Origin: Rhizobiales bacterium 62-17
Lineage (GTDB): Bacteria > Pseudomonadota > Alphaproteobacteria > Rhizobiales > Beijerinckiaceae
Reading direction: 5' to 3'
Length of the DNA stretch: 64,000 nt
NCBI GenBank assembly: GCA_001898965.1
Contig: MKVW01000001.1
Coordinates: 616,308 to 680,307, forward strand
Shown here: positions 19,030-28,038 of the stretch, piece after piece
Position numbering within the stretch: the first letter of the stretch is position 1
Layout: the number at the start of each line of letters is the position of its first letter
Program-made: the position numbers and the translations under genes
The notes under the pieces: generated by a model
What the model saw: the letters and a program-made list of their open reading frames with translations, nothing else
What the model was told of the DNA's origin: nothing
Databases searched by the model: none

Positions 19030-20031
19030 TTATTGAGCGATCGAAGCCTGGGTCGATTTGACGAACTGCATGTCGATGATGTCGTCATAGGCGACAGGCT
19101 TTTTCAAAATGCCGGCTTCGAGCACGACGGCTTCGCCGGTCTTCCAGGATTCCGGAGAAATCATGCCATCCTTGCTCCAGATGGAGTCGGCGAAGGAGCG
19201 GTCGATCGTCGCCTTGAGATCTTCAAGCGACATCGTCGGAAATTCCTTCTTGGCGATGGCCAGGGTTTCTTCGTGGTGCGTGTCGGTGAATTTCAGGCCC
19301 TTGATGATGCCGCGTACGAATGCCGCCACCGTTTTTGGGTCTTCCTTGATCGAAGCGAGACGCACATTCAGCGTCGAATAGGCATAGGGGCCGAGATCCT
19401 GCGGCACGTTGAGGATCGGCTCGCTCCAAATGCCTTCATTCACCCCGCGTGTCAGCACAGGCTCGGTGGTGACAGCGATTTGAGCAGCACCGGCCTTCAC
19501 TGTCGCAATGATCGCGCCGGTCGCCATTTCCTTCAGCGTCACGTCGCTTTTCGGATTGAGCTTCCATTTGTTCAGCATGTAAAGCGTGATGGAATAGGGC
19601 GTGCCGCCATAGAAGTTCAAGGCGACAGATTTGCCCTTGAAATAGCTCGCCAGATCTTCGCCCGGCTTCGGCTCCATGCCCTTCTTGGCGACGTAGTAGA
19701 CATTGCCGCGATTGACCACATTGACGATGCCGCGCAGCTCGCCGCCCTTGATCTTGGCGAAGGCATTGTGTTCCGGCCCACCGATGAAGGCGAAGGCCTG
19801 GCCGCTCAAAGTTGCATTGGTATGGCCGGCGCCGCTTTCCACCGTGAGGATTTTGACGTCGAGATTCTCTTCCGCCAAAAAGCCTTTCTGAATGGCGACA
19901 TAGAGCGGCAGATAGCCGGTGCTGTGCAGCGGTTCGGCTACGATAAGCGTTTTCTTTTCCTGTGCCATCGCACCGCTCGCGCCAAGCGCGACCATGGAAG
20001 CCAGGACGACAGTTCTGAACGCGAGCGACAT
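19030..20031 (-). CDS. NitT/TauT-type ABC transporter substrate-binding protein
   Basis: A 333-residue periplasmic binding protein with a Sec signal (MSLAFRTVVLASMVALGASGAMAQ). The start at 20031 has GGAG 6 nt upstream; the ATG at 20055 precedes that Shine-Dalgarno sequence and is unlikely. NMT1/THI5-like marks: STGYLPLYVAIQKGFLAEENLDVKI, GGPEHNAFAKIKGGELRGI, and KGKSVALNF in the hinge region. It is encoded between the importer permease (40 bp upstream) and the two cysteine hydrolases. Family members bind sulfonates, nitrate, pyrimidines or aromatic acids; the ligand here is unknown but probably an amide or carbamoyl compound, given the hydrolases. Confidence 0.9.
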   Translation of the reverse strand: MSLAFRTVVLASMVALGASGAMAQEKKTLIVAEPLHSTGYLPLYVAIQKGFLAEENLDVKILTVESGAGHTNATLSGQAFAFIGGPEHNAFAKIKGGELRGIVNVVNRGNVYYVAKKGMEPKPGEDLASYFKGKSVALNFYGGTPYSITLYMLNKWKLNPKSDVTLKEMATGAIIATVKAGAAQIAVTTEPVLTRGVNEGIWSEPILNVPQDLGPYAYSTLNVRLASIKEDPKTVAAFVRGIIKGLKFTDTHHEETLAIAKKEFPTMSLEDLKATIDRSFADSIWSKDGMISPESWKTGEAVVLEAGILKKPVAYDDIIDMQFVKSTQASIAQ

Positions 20032-20071
20032 TTTATTCTCCTTGTTATTGTTCATATCGACGGCGTCGTAC

Positions 20072-20935
20072 TCAGCGCACGACGCCCTTGCGCAGGATTC
20101 TTTCGAGCCAGGTCACGCCGGCGTACATGACGACCGACAGGGCCGAGAGCACGAGGACGGCCACCCAGACCAGCGAGATTTCGTACGTCGAGCCGGCATA
20201 GAGAATGGTGCGGCCGAGACCGTGCTGCGACGCGACGAATTCGCCGACGATGGAGCCGGTGAGTGCCAGACCGATGTTCACCCGTAGGATCGAGATGATC
20301 CAGGGAATGCAGGAGGGGACGACCAGTTTGGTGAAGATCTGCCAGCGGCTGGCGCCCAGCGAATAGAACAGTTTCTCCTGGTCCTTATCGACGGACTGCA
20401 CGCCGGAATAAGCCGTGAGTGTCGAGACGATCAGGGTCAGCGCCGTGGCGATCGCGACCTTGGAAGCGAGGCCCATGCCGAAGACGAGAATGATGAGCGG
20501 CGCCAAAGCCAGTTTGGGGATCGACTCCAGGCAGATGATGTAGGGCTGCATGATCAGCGCGTAATTTCGCGACCACCAGAATGAAAGGCCGAGCAGGGCG
20601 CCGGCGCTGGTACCGATGATGAAACCGAGGATCGTCGAGCGGAACGTGTAGGCGATGTCGACGAAGGCGTTCCCCTGCGAGAAGAACTCGATCATCGTTG
20701 TCCAGATCAGGCTGGGGCGCGACCAGAAGAAGGGGTCGACGATCCCGACGTCTGCGCCCATTTCCCACAACGCGACGAAAACCGCGAGAATGCCGAATTG
20801 CGTGGCGACGATGGCCCAAGTGGGCCAGAGCCGCTGCACGGGCAGCCGTCGTTTGACGCGGCGCATCGGCTTCGTCGAGCCGGTGGCCGCTTGCCCGACG
20901 TTCAGGCCGGGAAGCGTCGTCGTCCTCGTCGTCAT
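20072..20935 (-). CDS. NitT/TauT-type ABC transporter permease
   Basis: A 287-residue inner-membrane protein with about six membrane segments and the binding-protein-dependent transport motif around EKLFYSLGASRWQIFTKLVVPSCIP (EAA loop) near residue 195. The ATG at 20935 is chosen over 20980 because the latter runs into the upstream gene's Shine-Dalgarno region. The first 50 residues are hydrophilic and basic. It pairs with the ATPase encoded 19 bp upstream and the binding protein 40 bp downstream. Confidence 0.92.
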   Translation of the reverse strand: MTTRTTTLPGLNVGQAATGSTKPMRRVKRRLPVQRLWPTWAIVATQFGILAVFVALWEMGADVGIVDPFFWSRPSLIWTTMIEFFSQGNAFVDIAYTFRSTILGFIIGTSAGALLGLSFWWSRNYALIMQPYIICLESIPKLALAPLIILVFGMGLASKVAIATALTLIVSTLTAYSGVQSVDKDQEKLFYSLGASRWQIFTKLVVPSCIPWIISILRVNIGLALTGSIVGEFVASQHGLGRTILYAGSTYEISLVWVAVLVLSALSVVMYAGVTWLERILRKGVVR

Positions 20936-20954
20936 CGAGATCCCTTTCTGTTTA

Positions 20955-21752
20955 TCAAGCGGCTTCCGGCACGGCGGCACCGTGCAGAAGGTCGAGGCAA
21001 TATTTCTTCATGGCGACGAAACGGGGAGTGCTGACGATGGCGCGATCGCGCGGACGCGGCAGATCGACGGGCATTTTGTCGATGACCCGTCCTGGTCGGC
21101 TCGCCATCACATAGACGTCGTCCGACAAGAAGATCGCTTCCTCGACGTCATGGGTGACGAAGATCACGGTGCGTCCGAAATCGCTGAACAGCGTGAGCAG
21201 CCATTCCTGCATCTTGGCTTTCGTCTGCGCATCGAGCGCGCCGAAAGGTTCGTCGAGCAGAATGACATCCATGTCGATCAGCAGGGTGCGCAGCAGCGCG
21301 GCGCGCTGGCGCATGCCGCCCGAGAGAGAAGACGGAAAGGCATGCTCGAAACCGGCCAGGCCATAGCGCTGCAGCATCGGCATGGCACGGTCACGCGCTT
21401 CCTTGGTCGGTACGCCACGGATTTCCATGCCGAGGATGACGTTGTCGAGAACCGTCCGCCACGGCAGCAGCAAATCCTTTTGCAGCATGTAGCCGACCTG
21501 ACCGATGAGGCCGGTCGCATCCTGGCCGTCGATCAGCACGCGCCCTTCGGTGGGCGCCTGCAAGCCGGCGATGACGTTGAAGAGCGTACTCTTGCCGCAG
21601 CCCGAAGGGCCGATGAGAGAGATGAAACGACCGGCCGGTACGTCGAGATTGACCGGTGCGAGGGCCACGAATTCCTGGCCGTTGGTGTTGAACACCATGG
21701 AGACATTATCGATCGTGAGCTTCGGCTGGCTCAATCCACACCTCGCTGTCAT
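20955..21752 (-). CDS. NitT/TauT-type ABC transporter ATPase
   Basis: A 265-residue cytoplasmic ATPase: Walker A GPSGCGKST near residue 48, Q-loop GYMLQKDLLLPWRTV, signature LSGGMRQRAALLRTL, Walker B VILLDEPFGALDAQT and H-loop FVTHDVEEAIFLSD, all typical of SsuB/TauB-like proteins. The ATG at 21752 has no clear Shine-Dalgarno. A TTG six codons later (SQPKLTIDNV) follows GCGAGG and may be the real start. It is first in the leftward operon, facing a 566-bp regulatory gap with palindromes. Confidence 0.91.
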   Translation of the reverse strand: MTARCGLSQPKLTIDNVSMVFNTNGQEFVALAPVNLDVPAGRFISLIGPSGCGKSTLFNVIAGLQAPTEGRVLIDGQDATGLIGQVGYMLQKDLLLPWRTVLDNVILGMEIRGVPTKEARDRAMPMLQRYGLAGFEHAFPSSLSGGMRQRAALLRTLLIDMDVILLDEPFGALDAQTKAKMQEWLLTLFSDFGRTVIFVTHDVEEAIFLSDDVYVMASRPGRVIDKMPVDLPRPRDRAIVSTPRFVAMKKYCLDLLHGAAVPEAA

Positions 21753-22318
21753 GCGGCGTGCGTGCCGCCATCATGCGGGAGCATGTCGCGTGCCAACAGC
21801 AAAGGTTGAGCAGAAACAAACGGCTGGGCCGGCGAGGGCAAGCGGGCCGCATCCTCCGTGACCAATCCTCGCAAATCGAGCGCAGTCACCGTGTGAATTT
21901 TGTGCAGTTGCACAGGCAGGCGGCGCCGCCAGCGCGCGGTATATGTTTTTCGTTATACGAGATATATGCCCGCTGCCTCGGTCAAGCTATCGGCGAAGCG
22001 GCGCCATTCTGCATGCCCCTCAAGCTGGCTGCACCCTGCATCGTTCGTGATGGCGGCAGACGGGATCTGATTCCCACGAGCCGAGGGCTGGTTCCCGATC
22101 TTGAAGGTATCCCGTCTAGCGTGTTCGTAGACGCGGAATGCGATCCGTTTCCGTATTTTAGGAGGAGATTCCGTTGAAAATTCGCGATCTGCCCCTGCCC
22201 AGGCGGATGTGGGGTTGAGCCCTTGGAGATTTGATTTGATAAGGGTTATAGAACAGACGGGATGCGTCCGTCGGACGCACCCCAGCTGGTCTGCAGCGGC
22301 GGAATCAGGAGGTTAGAC
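21753..22318. promoter_or_regulatory. Divergent regulatory region with palindromes, before importer operon and lipid genes
   Basis: A 566-bp gap without a credible gene. It holds a perfect 14-bp palindrome TGTGCA-GT-TGCACA (21901-21914), TCGT-TAT-ACGA (21950-21960) within an AT-rich stretch near 21940-21968, and a leader hairpin TGCGTCC-GTC-GGACGCA (22263-22279) just before the acyl carrier protein start. The first two sit 150-210 bp upstream of the leftward importer operon and are candidate operators. No matching regulator gene adjoins. Confidence 0.55.
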
Positions 22319-22585
22319 TTGCCCGAAACTCGTGCAGAAATAGCAGAGCGCATTATGGGCTTCATGCGCTCCGAAATGCAGGACAAGTCCATAGAATTCT
22401 CGATGGACACACCGCTCGAAGGGGTCAAGATCGACTCGATCGACGTGATCCACGTCATTTTCAAGGTCGAGGAAGAATATGGCGCAACCGTGGACATGGC
22501 GCCGGATTCTAAATTTGCGACCGTTGGTGAATTTGTGAATGCTTTGATTGATTTCATTCCAGCCGACAAGAAGGTCGACGCATGA
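22319..22585 (+). CDS. Acyl carrier protein, dedicated
   Basis: An 88-residue acyl carrier protein with the phosphopantetheine site Ser40 in VKIDSIDVIHVIFKVEEEYG. The start is taken as TTG at 22319, 6 nt after a strong CAGGAGG at 22306-22312. The ATG at 22262 lies in a leader hairpin upstream of that Shine-Dalgarno and gives an N-terminus unlike acyl carrier proteins. Its gene overlaps the following ketosynthase gene by 4 bp. A specialised carrier next to a ketosynthase, a reductase and a GNAT-like protein, with an alpha-oxoamine synthase 7 kb on, suggests delivery of a fatty acyl chain to ceramide-like lipid synthesis (compare AcpR of Caulobacter). Confidence 0.88.
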   Translation: MPETRAEIAERIMGFMRSEMQDKSIEFSMDTPLEGVKIDSIDVIHVIFKVEEEYGATVDMAPDSKFATVGEFVNALIDFIPADKKVDA

Positions 22586-23796
22586 ACCCTCATTGGGTCG
22601 ATGTGACCGGCCGGGGCGTGATTAGCAGCGCCGGTTTCTCGATTGCGGATTTTACTTCGACCATCATGTCCGGACGCACGATGATCGGTGACATCACCGA
22701 CATCTGCAATGATGTGCGGTTCACCAACGGGGCGGTGATCCGCAATTTCGACGCCAATGCCCATTTCGACGAGCGCACGCTCGGCAATTTGGATCGCTTC
22801 TCGCAGTTTGCCGCTGTTGCCGGCCGGCAGGCGGTGGCCGAAGCGAAGCTGGCCGATGCGGGCATCGATCCAGCCCGTATCGCCGTGATCATCGGCACGG
22901 CGAACGGCGGCGGCGATATTCTCGAAGAGGGCTATCAGCGGATTTACGAAGAGCAGCGCAAGCCGCGCCCCCTGACCATTCCCATGTCGATGTCGAACGC
23001 GCCGGCGAGCCGCATCGCCAAGGAAATTGGCGCGCGGGGCCCGGTTTTCGGCGTGTCGAGCGCCTGTGCCTCGACCAATCACGCCGTCATGATGGGGCTG
23101 ATGATGATCCGCTCCGGCCTGGTCGACGTTGCCATCGTCGGCGGTACGGATTCCTGCGGCTATGCCTCCTATTTCAAGGTTTGGGATGTTCTGCGCGCCG
23201 TTTCGCCGGAAACCTGCCGGCCGTTCTCGACCGGCCGAAAGGGCTTGATCATTGGCGAGGGGGCGGGTGTTCTGGTGCTGGAGCGGGCCGGGCAGGCCGC
23301 AGCGCGTGGCGTCAAGCCGGTGGCACATCTCGCCGGAGGCGGCATGTCGAGCGATGCCGGCGATCTGATCGCGCCCGACAGCAGCGGTATGGCGATGGCC
23401 ATGCGTGCCGCCGTGGCGGATGCCGGCGTTGCACCCGATCAGATTGCCTACGTCAACGCCCATGGCACCGGCACGGTCGCCAACGACCGGTCCGAGTCGA
23501 GCGCCATCAACGAGATTTTCGGCGGCAATCGCGAGCGCATTTCGGTGTCCTCCACCAAATCGATCATCGGCCATGCGATGGGGGCGTCTGGCGCGCTGGA
23601 GGCCATGGCGACGATCGCCGCCTTGCAGACCGGAGTGATCCCGCCGACGGTCAATTTCACCTCGGCCGACCCGGAATGCGACGTCGATGCGACTCCTAAC
23701 GAGCCTCGCCAACGCGAAATTGAGATGGCTTTGTCCAATTCCTTCGCTTTCGGCGGCCTCAATGTCTCCCTCGCCTTTGCCCGCGCGCAAGGCTAG
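22582..23796 (+). CDS. Beta-ketoacyl-ACP synthase II-like (FabF family)
   Basis: A 404-residue condensing enzyme with an intact Cys-His-His triad: Cys162 in VSSACASTNHA, His294 in NAHGTGTVAND and His331 in SIIGHAMGASGA. FabF-like GLIIGEGAGVLVLE is also present. It starts with ATG overlapping the acyl carrier protein stop, so the two products are made together. The N-terminal 60 residues are more divergent than housekeeping FabF, supporting a specialised role such as chain extension on the dedicated carrier. Known ceramide clusters do not always include such an enzyme, so its exact step is open. Confidence 0.9.
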   Translation: MNPHWVDVTGRGVISSAGFSIADFTSTIMSGRTMIGDITDICNDVRFTNGAVIRNFDANAHFDERTLGNLDRFSQFAAVAGRQAVAEAKLADAGIDPARIAVIIGTANGGGDILEEGYQRIYEEQRKPRPLTIPMSMSNAPASRIAKEIGARGPVFGVSSACASTNHAVMMGLMMIRSGLVDVAIVGGTDSCGYASYFKVWDVLRAVSPETCRPFSTGRKGLIIGEGAGVLVLERAGQAAARGVKPVAHLAGGGMSSDAGDLIAPDSSGMAMAMRAAVADAGVAPDQIAYVNAHGTGTVANDRSESSAINEIFGGNRERISVSSTKSIIGHAMGASGALEAMATIAALQTGVIPPTVNFTSADPECDVDATPNEPRQREIEMALSNSFAFGGLNVSLAFARAQG

Positions 23797-23809
23797 GGCC
23801 TGATCGCTC

Positions 23810-24583
23810 ATGTCCTTCCGCCATGTGGTCATCACCGGAGCCGGGAGCGGCATCGGTGCGGCATTGGCCCAGGCCTATGCCCAATCCGGCGTACGTCTCA
23901 GCCTGTGCGGCCGTAATTCGGCCCGATTGGACATGATAGCTGAGGCTTGCCGGGCGGCCGGCGCCGAGGTTGCGATCGGCATCTGTGATGTGACGGAAGC
24001 CGACGTGCTGCAGCGCTGGTTGGAAACGATCGACGACGAACGTCCCGTGGATCTGCTGATCGCCAATGCCGGCATCGGCGGTGCCGGCACGCTGACCAAA
24101 GATCAGGCGGAGCCGGGCGCCGTGGCGCGGCAGGTGATCGAGGTCAATACGATTGGTGTCGTCAATACGCTGACGCCGCTGCTGCCGCGTCTCATAGCGC
24201 GCGGGGCGGGTTCGATCGCCATCATCAGTTCGGTCGCCGGTTTTCTCGGCCTGCCGGATTCACCCTCCTATTCGGCTTCGAAGGCGGCGACGACCACCTA
24301 TGGCGAGGCGCTGCGGCGATTGCTGAAGCCGCGCGGCATCCACGTGACGGTGGTCAGCCCTGGCTATGTCGAAACGGCCATGAGCGCATCCTTGCCGTTC
24401 CATCGGCCGTTTCTGTGGAGTGCCGAAAAGGCCGCGCGCGTCATTCAGGTGGCCATCGCCAAGGGACGCGGCGAGTTGATTTTTCCCTGGCAATTCCGGT
24501 TCGCCATTCGCTTGGCCCGGATCCTGCCGACGCGGATGGTGGACCTCATTCTCATGCGTTTCCGCGCCAAGGATGTTTGGTAG
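23810..24583 (+). CDS. Short-chain dehydrogenase/reductase
   Basis: A 257-residue classical SDR: NAD(P) motif TGAGSGIG at residues 9-16, ANAG at 85-88, and catalytic Tyr154 and Lys158 in SPSYSASKAA. Arg35 in CGRNSARL after the second strand suggests NADP(H). The C-terminus is hydrophobic and basic (FAIRLARILPTRMVDLILMRF), as in membrane-associated 3-ketodihydrosphingosine reductase-type SDRs. It follows the ketosynthase by 13 bp. Reduction of a 3-oxo group on a sphingoid-type intermediate is plausible from context but not proven. Confidence 0.88.
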   Translation: MSFRHVVITGAGSGIGAALAQAYAQSGVRLSLCGRNSARLDMIAEACRAAGAEVAIGICDVTEADVLQRWLETIDDERPVDLLIANAGIGGAGTLTKDQAEPGAVARQVIEVNTIGVVNTLTPLLPRLIARGAGSIAIISSVAGFLGLPDSPSYSASKAATTTYGEALRRLLKPRGIHVTVVSPGYVETAMSASLPFHRPFLWSAEKAARVIQVAIAKGRGELIFPWQFRFAIRLARILPTRMVDLILMRFRAKDVW

Positions 24584-24621
24584 AGCAGCTTCAGGAACGC
24601 GTATTCCAAAGGACTTTGATC

Positions 24622-25767
24622 ATGACGACAGCCGATCCGGTGCGAGTGGTTCCGGTTACCACGCCCGCGCAACGCAACGATTGGCTGATGTTACCGCACA
24701 CGATCTATCGCAACGATCCGGCCTGGGTGGCACCGATACATTTTATCGAGAAGCAACGCATCACCCCCAAGACCAATCCCTTCTTCGGTTTTGCCGACGT
24801 GCAGCTTTTCGTGGCCTATCGCGGCGCCAAGCCCGTGGGGCGCATCACGGCACAGGTCAATCGCCGCTATCTCGAAAGCCATCCCAATAGCACAGGCCAT
24901 TTTGGCTTCTTCGATTGCCTCGACGATCAGGAAGCAGCCGATGCGCTCGTTGCAGCGGCCGCCGAATGGCTCAAGGCGCGCGGCATGCAGCGCATGGAAG
25001 GTCCGTTTAACTTCTCCATCAATCAGGAATGCGGACTGCTAATCGCGGGCTTTGACTCGCCGCCCGCCATCATGATGACCCATGCCACCGCTTGGATGCC
25101 GGGCCTGCTGGAAAAGGCCGGCATGACCAAGGCGATGGACACGCATGCCTATCGTTTCGAGCCGGCGAAAATGCCGGACCGCCTGTTGCGCCTGGCGGCG
25201 ATGGCGAAGAAATCGCCCGAGGTCACCGTGCGTCCCATCGACACCAAGAACTTCCGTCAGGAAGTGCTGACCTTGATCGATATTTTCAATGACGCCTGGC
25301 ACGACAACTGGGGCTTCGTGCCGTTCAGCGATGCCGAGATCGATGCGATGATCGGCGAAATGAAGCTGTTCTTCCGCTCCAAATACGGTCGCATGGTCAT
25401 GTACCATGGCAAGCCGGTGGGTGTGATCATCGCTTTGCCCAACATCAATGAAGTCGCAGCCTCCTTTAACGGCCGCTTGCTGCCGTTCAACTGGGCGAAA
25501 CTGCTCTGGTGGCTGTGGCGGGAAAAGGGGCGGACGGCGCGCATTCCCCTGATGGGCCTGCGGCGCGAAGTGCAGGGCACGCCATTGGCCTCCAGCATGC
25601 TGGCGCTGATGACATCGGATTTTCTTCAGGAAGAGCGGGAGCATCCGATGGATTGGATCGAGTTTTCCTGGGTGCTTGATGTCAACAGGCCGATGAAAGC
25701 TCTGGCTGAACTCGCGGCCGGCAAGCCCGCCAAAACCTACCGTATCTACGGCAAGGCACTCGCGTAG
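24622..25767 (+). CDS. GNAT-like protein, bacterial ceramide synthase candidate
   Basis: A 381-residue protein starting MTTADPVRVVPV. An early GRITAQVNRRYLESH and a late YHGKPVGVIIALPNINE look like acetyl-CoA N-acyltransferase strands; EGPFNFSINQECGLLIAGFD, MMTHATAWMP and FNDAWHDNWGFVPFSDAEID are well-conserved blocks of this family. Homologues are often labelled dATP pyrophosphohydrolase, without basis I can see. The Caulobacter bacterial ceramide synthase belongs, as I recall, to a family of this kind. It is 38 bp after the SDR and ends 5 bp before the convergent LysR gene. An N-acylation step in lipid synthesis is my inference. Confidence 0.7.
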   Translation: MTTADPVRVVPVTTPAQRNDWLMLPHTIYRNDPAWVAPIHFIEKQRITPKTNPFFGFADVQLFVAYRGAKPVGRITAQVNRRYLESHPNSTGHFGFFDCLDDQEAADALVAAAAEWLKARGMQRMEGPFNFSINQECGLLIAGFDSPPAIMMTHATAWMPGLLEKAGMTKAMDTHAYRFEPAKMPDRLLRLAAMAKKSPEVTVRPIDTKNFRQEVLTLIDIFNDAWHDNWGFVPFSDAEIDAMIGEMKLFFRSKYGRMVMYHGKPVGVIIALPNINEVAASFNGRLLPFNWAKLLWWLWREKGRTARIPLMGLRREVQGTPLASSMLALMTSDFLQEEREHPMDWIEFSWVLDVNRPMKALAELAAGKPAKTYRIYGKALA

Positions 25768-25772
25768 ATCGA

Positions 25773-26675
25773 TCAGCCAGCTTGCGCCGAGATAGCCTGC
25801 GTCTGCGCCACGAAATTGGCAACGATCGCCAGGTCGAGCTGTTTCTTGTGAGCCATATAGAAGGGCAGCGGTTGCAACGCACCAGCCGCGAGCGGAAGAT
25901 AAGCCACCGTTTCCGGATGTAGGGCGCGCATGGTCGCAGGCACGATGGAAATGCCGCGTCCGGCCGCGACGAGATTGATGGCGCCAATCAAACGGCTCAC
26001 TTCCCCGACGATCTTCAAGCGTCCGCCGAAAGCCGCGACGGCTTCCAGAATGCCATCGAAAATGCCGGGGCCATCGGTGCGCCGATAGATCACGAAATCC
26101 TCTTCAAGCAGGCGTGGCCAGTCGAGCGGCTTTTTGGTTCGCGTCAGCGGGTGATCAATCGGCACGACGGCCATCATCTTCTCACGGGTGAGCACGTGAC
26201 TTTGCAGGTCCGGATAGCGATCCGTTGAGATATGGAGAAAGGCGGCATCGATCCGTCCTTCGCGCAAGGCGAGGATCAATTCATAGGTTTCGCTTTCGCG
26301 CACCGAGACTTCAGCGAGCGGATAGGCCTCGTGAAAGCCACGCAAAATTTTCGGCGTCAGTGGATGCAAGGAGGCCGAGCTTGTCAGGCCGATATTGAGA
26401 TGGCCGATCTCGCCACGATCGAAACGGCGCACCCGTTGCGCCGCTTCGGCCGCATGGCGCAGCACGGCGCGCGCTTCCTCGACGAAAAATGTGCCGGTTG
26501 GGCTGAGCGCGATTTGCCGTGGCCGGCGCTCGAACAATTGGACGCCGAGTTCGTCCTCTAGATTGCGGATTTGCTGGCCAAGTGGCGGCTGCTGAATGCC
26601 GAGCCGTTCGGCCGCGCGTGTCATACTGCCTTCCTCGGCGACAGCAACGAAATAGCGCAAATGACGAAGATCCAT
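25773..26675 (-). CDS. LysR-type transcriptional regulator
   Basis: A 300-residue regulator with an N-terminal winged helix-turn-helix (MDLRHLRYFVAVAEEGSMTRAAERLGIQQPPLGQQIRNLE) and an effector-binding domain of the periplasmic-binding-protein fold. It is divergent from the 6-hydroxynicotinate monooxygenase-like gene at 26789, and the 113 bp between them contain AT-rich symmetrical sequence. LysR proteins usually regulate the divergent gene in response to a pathway metabolite, so control of the monooxygenase and the MFS gene is likely. The effector is unknown. Confidence 0.93.
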   Translation of the reverse strand: MDLRHLRYFVAVAEEGSMTRAAERLGIQQPPLGQQIRNLEDELGVQLFERRPRQIALSPTGTFFVEEARAVLRHAAEAAQRVRRFDRGEIGHLNIGLTSSASLHPLTPKILRGFHEAYPLAEVSVRESETYELILALREGRIDAAFLHISTDRYPDLQSHVLTREKMMAVVPIDHPLTRTKKPLDWPRLLEEDFVIYRRTDGPGIFDGILEAVAAFGGRLKIVGEVSRLIGAINLVAAGRGISIVPATMRALHPETVAYLPLAAGALQPLPFYMAHKKQLDLAIVANFVAQTQAISAQAG

Positions 26676-26788
26676 AACCTGCCCTATAATATGTTTTAAG
26701 TTTCAGAGTGGAATAATATATATATTTTACATTTCAGAAACGCCAGAGCATCTTCGCCGACATCAAGTCTAGAGAGGAGCTCCCCCCA
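26676..26788. promoter_or_regulatory. Divergent promoter/operator region of LysR and monooxygenase genes
   Basis: 113 bp with a self-complementary AATATATATATT at 26715-26726 flanked by two copies of TTTCAGA (26701-26707 and 26732-26738), and ATAATATGTTTTAAG close to the LysR start. The layout suits LysR binding sites overlapping both promoters. GAGAGGAG precedes the monooxygenase start. Confidence 0.5.
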
Positions 26789-27946
26789 ATGGCACGCAGC
26801 CGTCCCACCATCGCCATCGTCGGTGCCGGCATGGGCGGCCTGGCCGCAGCGACGACGCTGCGGCAGGTCGGCATAGAGGTTCAGGTTTACGAACAGGCAC
26901 ACCAATTCCTGCGCGTTGGCGCGGGCATTCAGATGCTGCCCAATGCTTCGCGTATTTTGCGCGGCATCGGCATCGAGGAGCGCCTGCGCAAGATCGCGTT
27001 CGAACCCTATTCGCATCTCAACCGGGTCTGGGACACGGGCGAGATCAAACGTGAACTGCCGATGCCGGAGAGTCTTTATGGCGCGCCTTTCCTCTGCATG
27101 CATCGCGCCGATCTGCATGAGGCGCTGGTCTCTGTCCTGCCGTCGGACATCATCCATCTCAATAAGAAGCTCGTCGGTCTCGATCAGTCGGATAAGGGCG
27201 TTACATTGGCTTTCACCGATGGCACCAAGGCGCAGGCCGATGCGGTGATCGGCGCCGATGGCGTCCATTCCCTGGTGCGCAGCCTGATCGTCGGGCCGGA
27301 TGCGCCACTCCATAAAGGCCGCATTGCTTATCGCGCTGTCTTCGATAGCAACTTGATGAGCGGCGAGATCGCGCGCTCGCGCACCAAATGGTGGGGGCCG
27401 GACCGCCATATCGTGATCTATTACACTGCTGCCGATCGCAGCCAGCTTTACTTCGTCACCAGCGTGCCGGAACCGACTGAATGGATGACCCAAGAAAGCT
27501 GGTCGACCAAAGGCGACGTGCATGAACTGCGGGCCGCCTATGAGGGCTTCCATCCGGAAGTGCGCATGGTGCTCGAAGCCTGTCCCGATTGCCACAAATG
27601 GGCGATCCTCGAACGCGAACCGCTGCCCCATTGGAGCGTCGGCCGCATCGCCTTGATGGGCGATGCCTGCCATCCGATGACGCCTTACATGGCGCAGGGC
27701 GCGGCGACCTCGATCGAAGACGCAGCGGTTCTGGCGCGCTGCTTCGCCGAAACCAATAATGACGACATCGAAGGCGCATTCCGCCTCTATGAGGCCAATC
27801 GCAAGCCACGCACCTCGCGCATTCAGGCGATTTCCAGCGCCAACACCTGGATGTCGGAAGGCAATGACGATCCGTCCTGGCTCTATGGCTATGATGCCTG
27901 GACGGTGCCATTGGTGCCCGCCGATCAATTGACAATGGCGAACTGA
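26789..27946 (+). CDS. FAD-dependent monooxygenase resembling 6-hydroxynicotinate 3-monooxygenase
   Basis: A 385-residue class A flavoprotein hydroxylase: FAD motif IVGAGMGGLAAATTL, GADGVHS in the middle, and GDACHPMTPYMAQGAATSIEDA for the ribityl/pyrophosphate site. Several blocks closely match NicC of Pseudomonas putida as I remember it: KWWGPDRHIVIYYT, LYFVTSVPEPTEW, and the C-terminal SSANTWMSEGNDDPSWLYGYD. NicC converts 6-hydroxynicotinate to 2,5-dihydroxypyridine with NADH and O2. It is divergent from a LysR gene and followed by an MFS transporter, a plausible uptake-and-hydroxylation unit. A related aromatic acid substrate remains possible. Confidence 0.8.
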   Translation: MARSRPTIAIVGAGMGGLAAATTLRQVGIEVQVYEQAHQFLRVGAGIQMLPNASRILRGIGIEERLRKIAFEPYSHLNRVWDTGEIKRELPMPESLYGAPFLCMHRADLHEALVSVLPSDIIHLNKKLVGLDQSDKGVTLAFTDGTKAQADAVIGADGVHSLVRSLIVGPDAPLHKGRIAYRAVFDSNLMSGEIARSRTKWWGPDRHIVIYYTAADRSQLYFVTSVPEPTEWMTQESWSTKGDVHELRAAYEGFHPEVRMVLEACPDCHKWAILEREPLPHWSVGRIALMGDACHPMTPYMAQGAATSIEDAAVLARCFAETNNDDIEGAFRLYEANRKPRTSRIQAISSANTWMSEGNDDPSWLYGYDAWTVPLVPADQLTMAN

Positions 27947-28038
27947 GCCGCCCCGCAGGACGGGAGGCGCTTCCAGCAAACGGAACGTGAGAATCCATGG
28001 AAGCGTCTCTCTCGATCTCATCAGACGGGAGTGAAACA

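Noticed and set aside
17809..20130. A 773-codon forward ORF across the cysteine hydrolase and binding-protein genes
   Set aside because: Antisense to three real reverse genes with motifs and Shine-Dalgarno sites; its translation shows no domain.
21758..22177. A 139-codon forward ORF in the gap before the acyl carrier protein gene
   Set aside because: It spans both palindromes, has no family look and lacks a Shine-Dalgarno.
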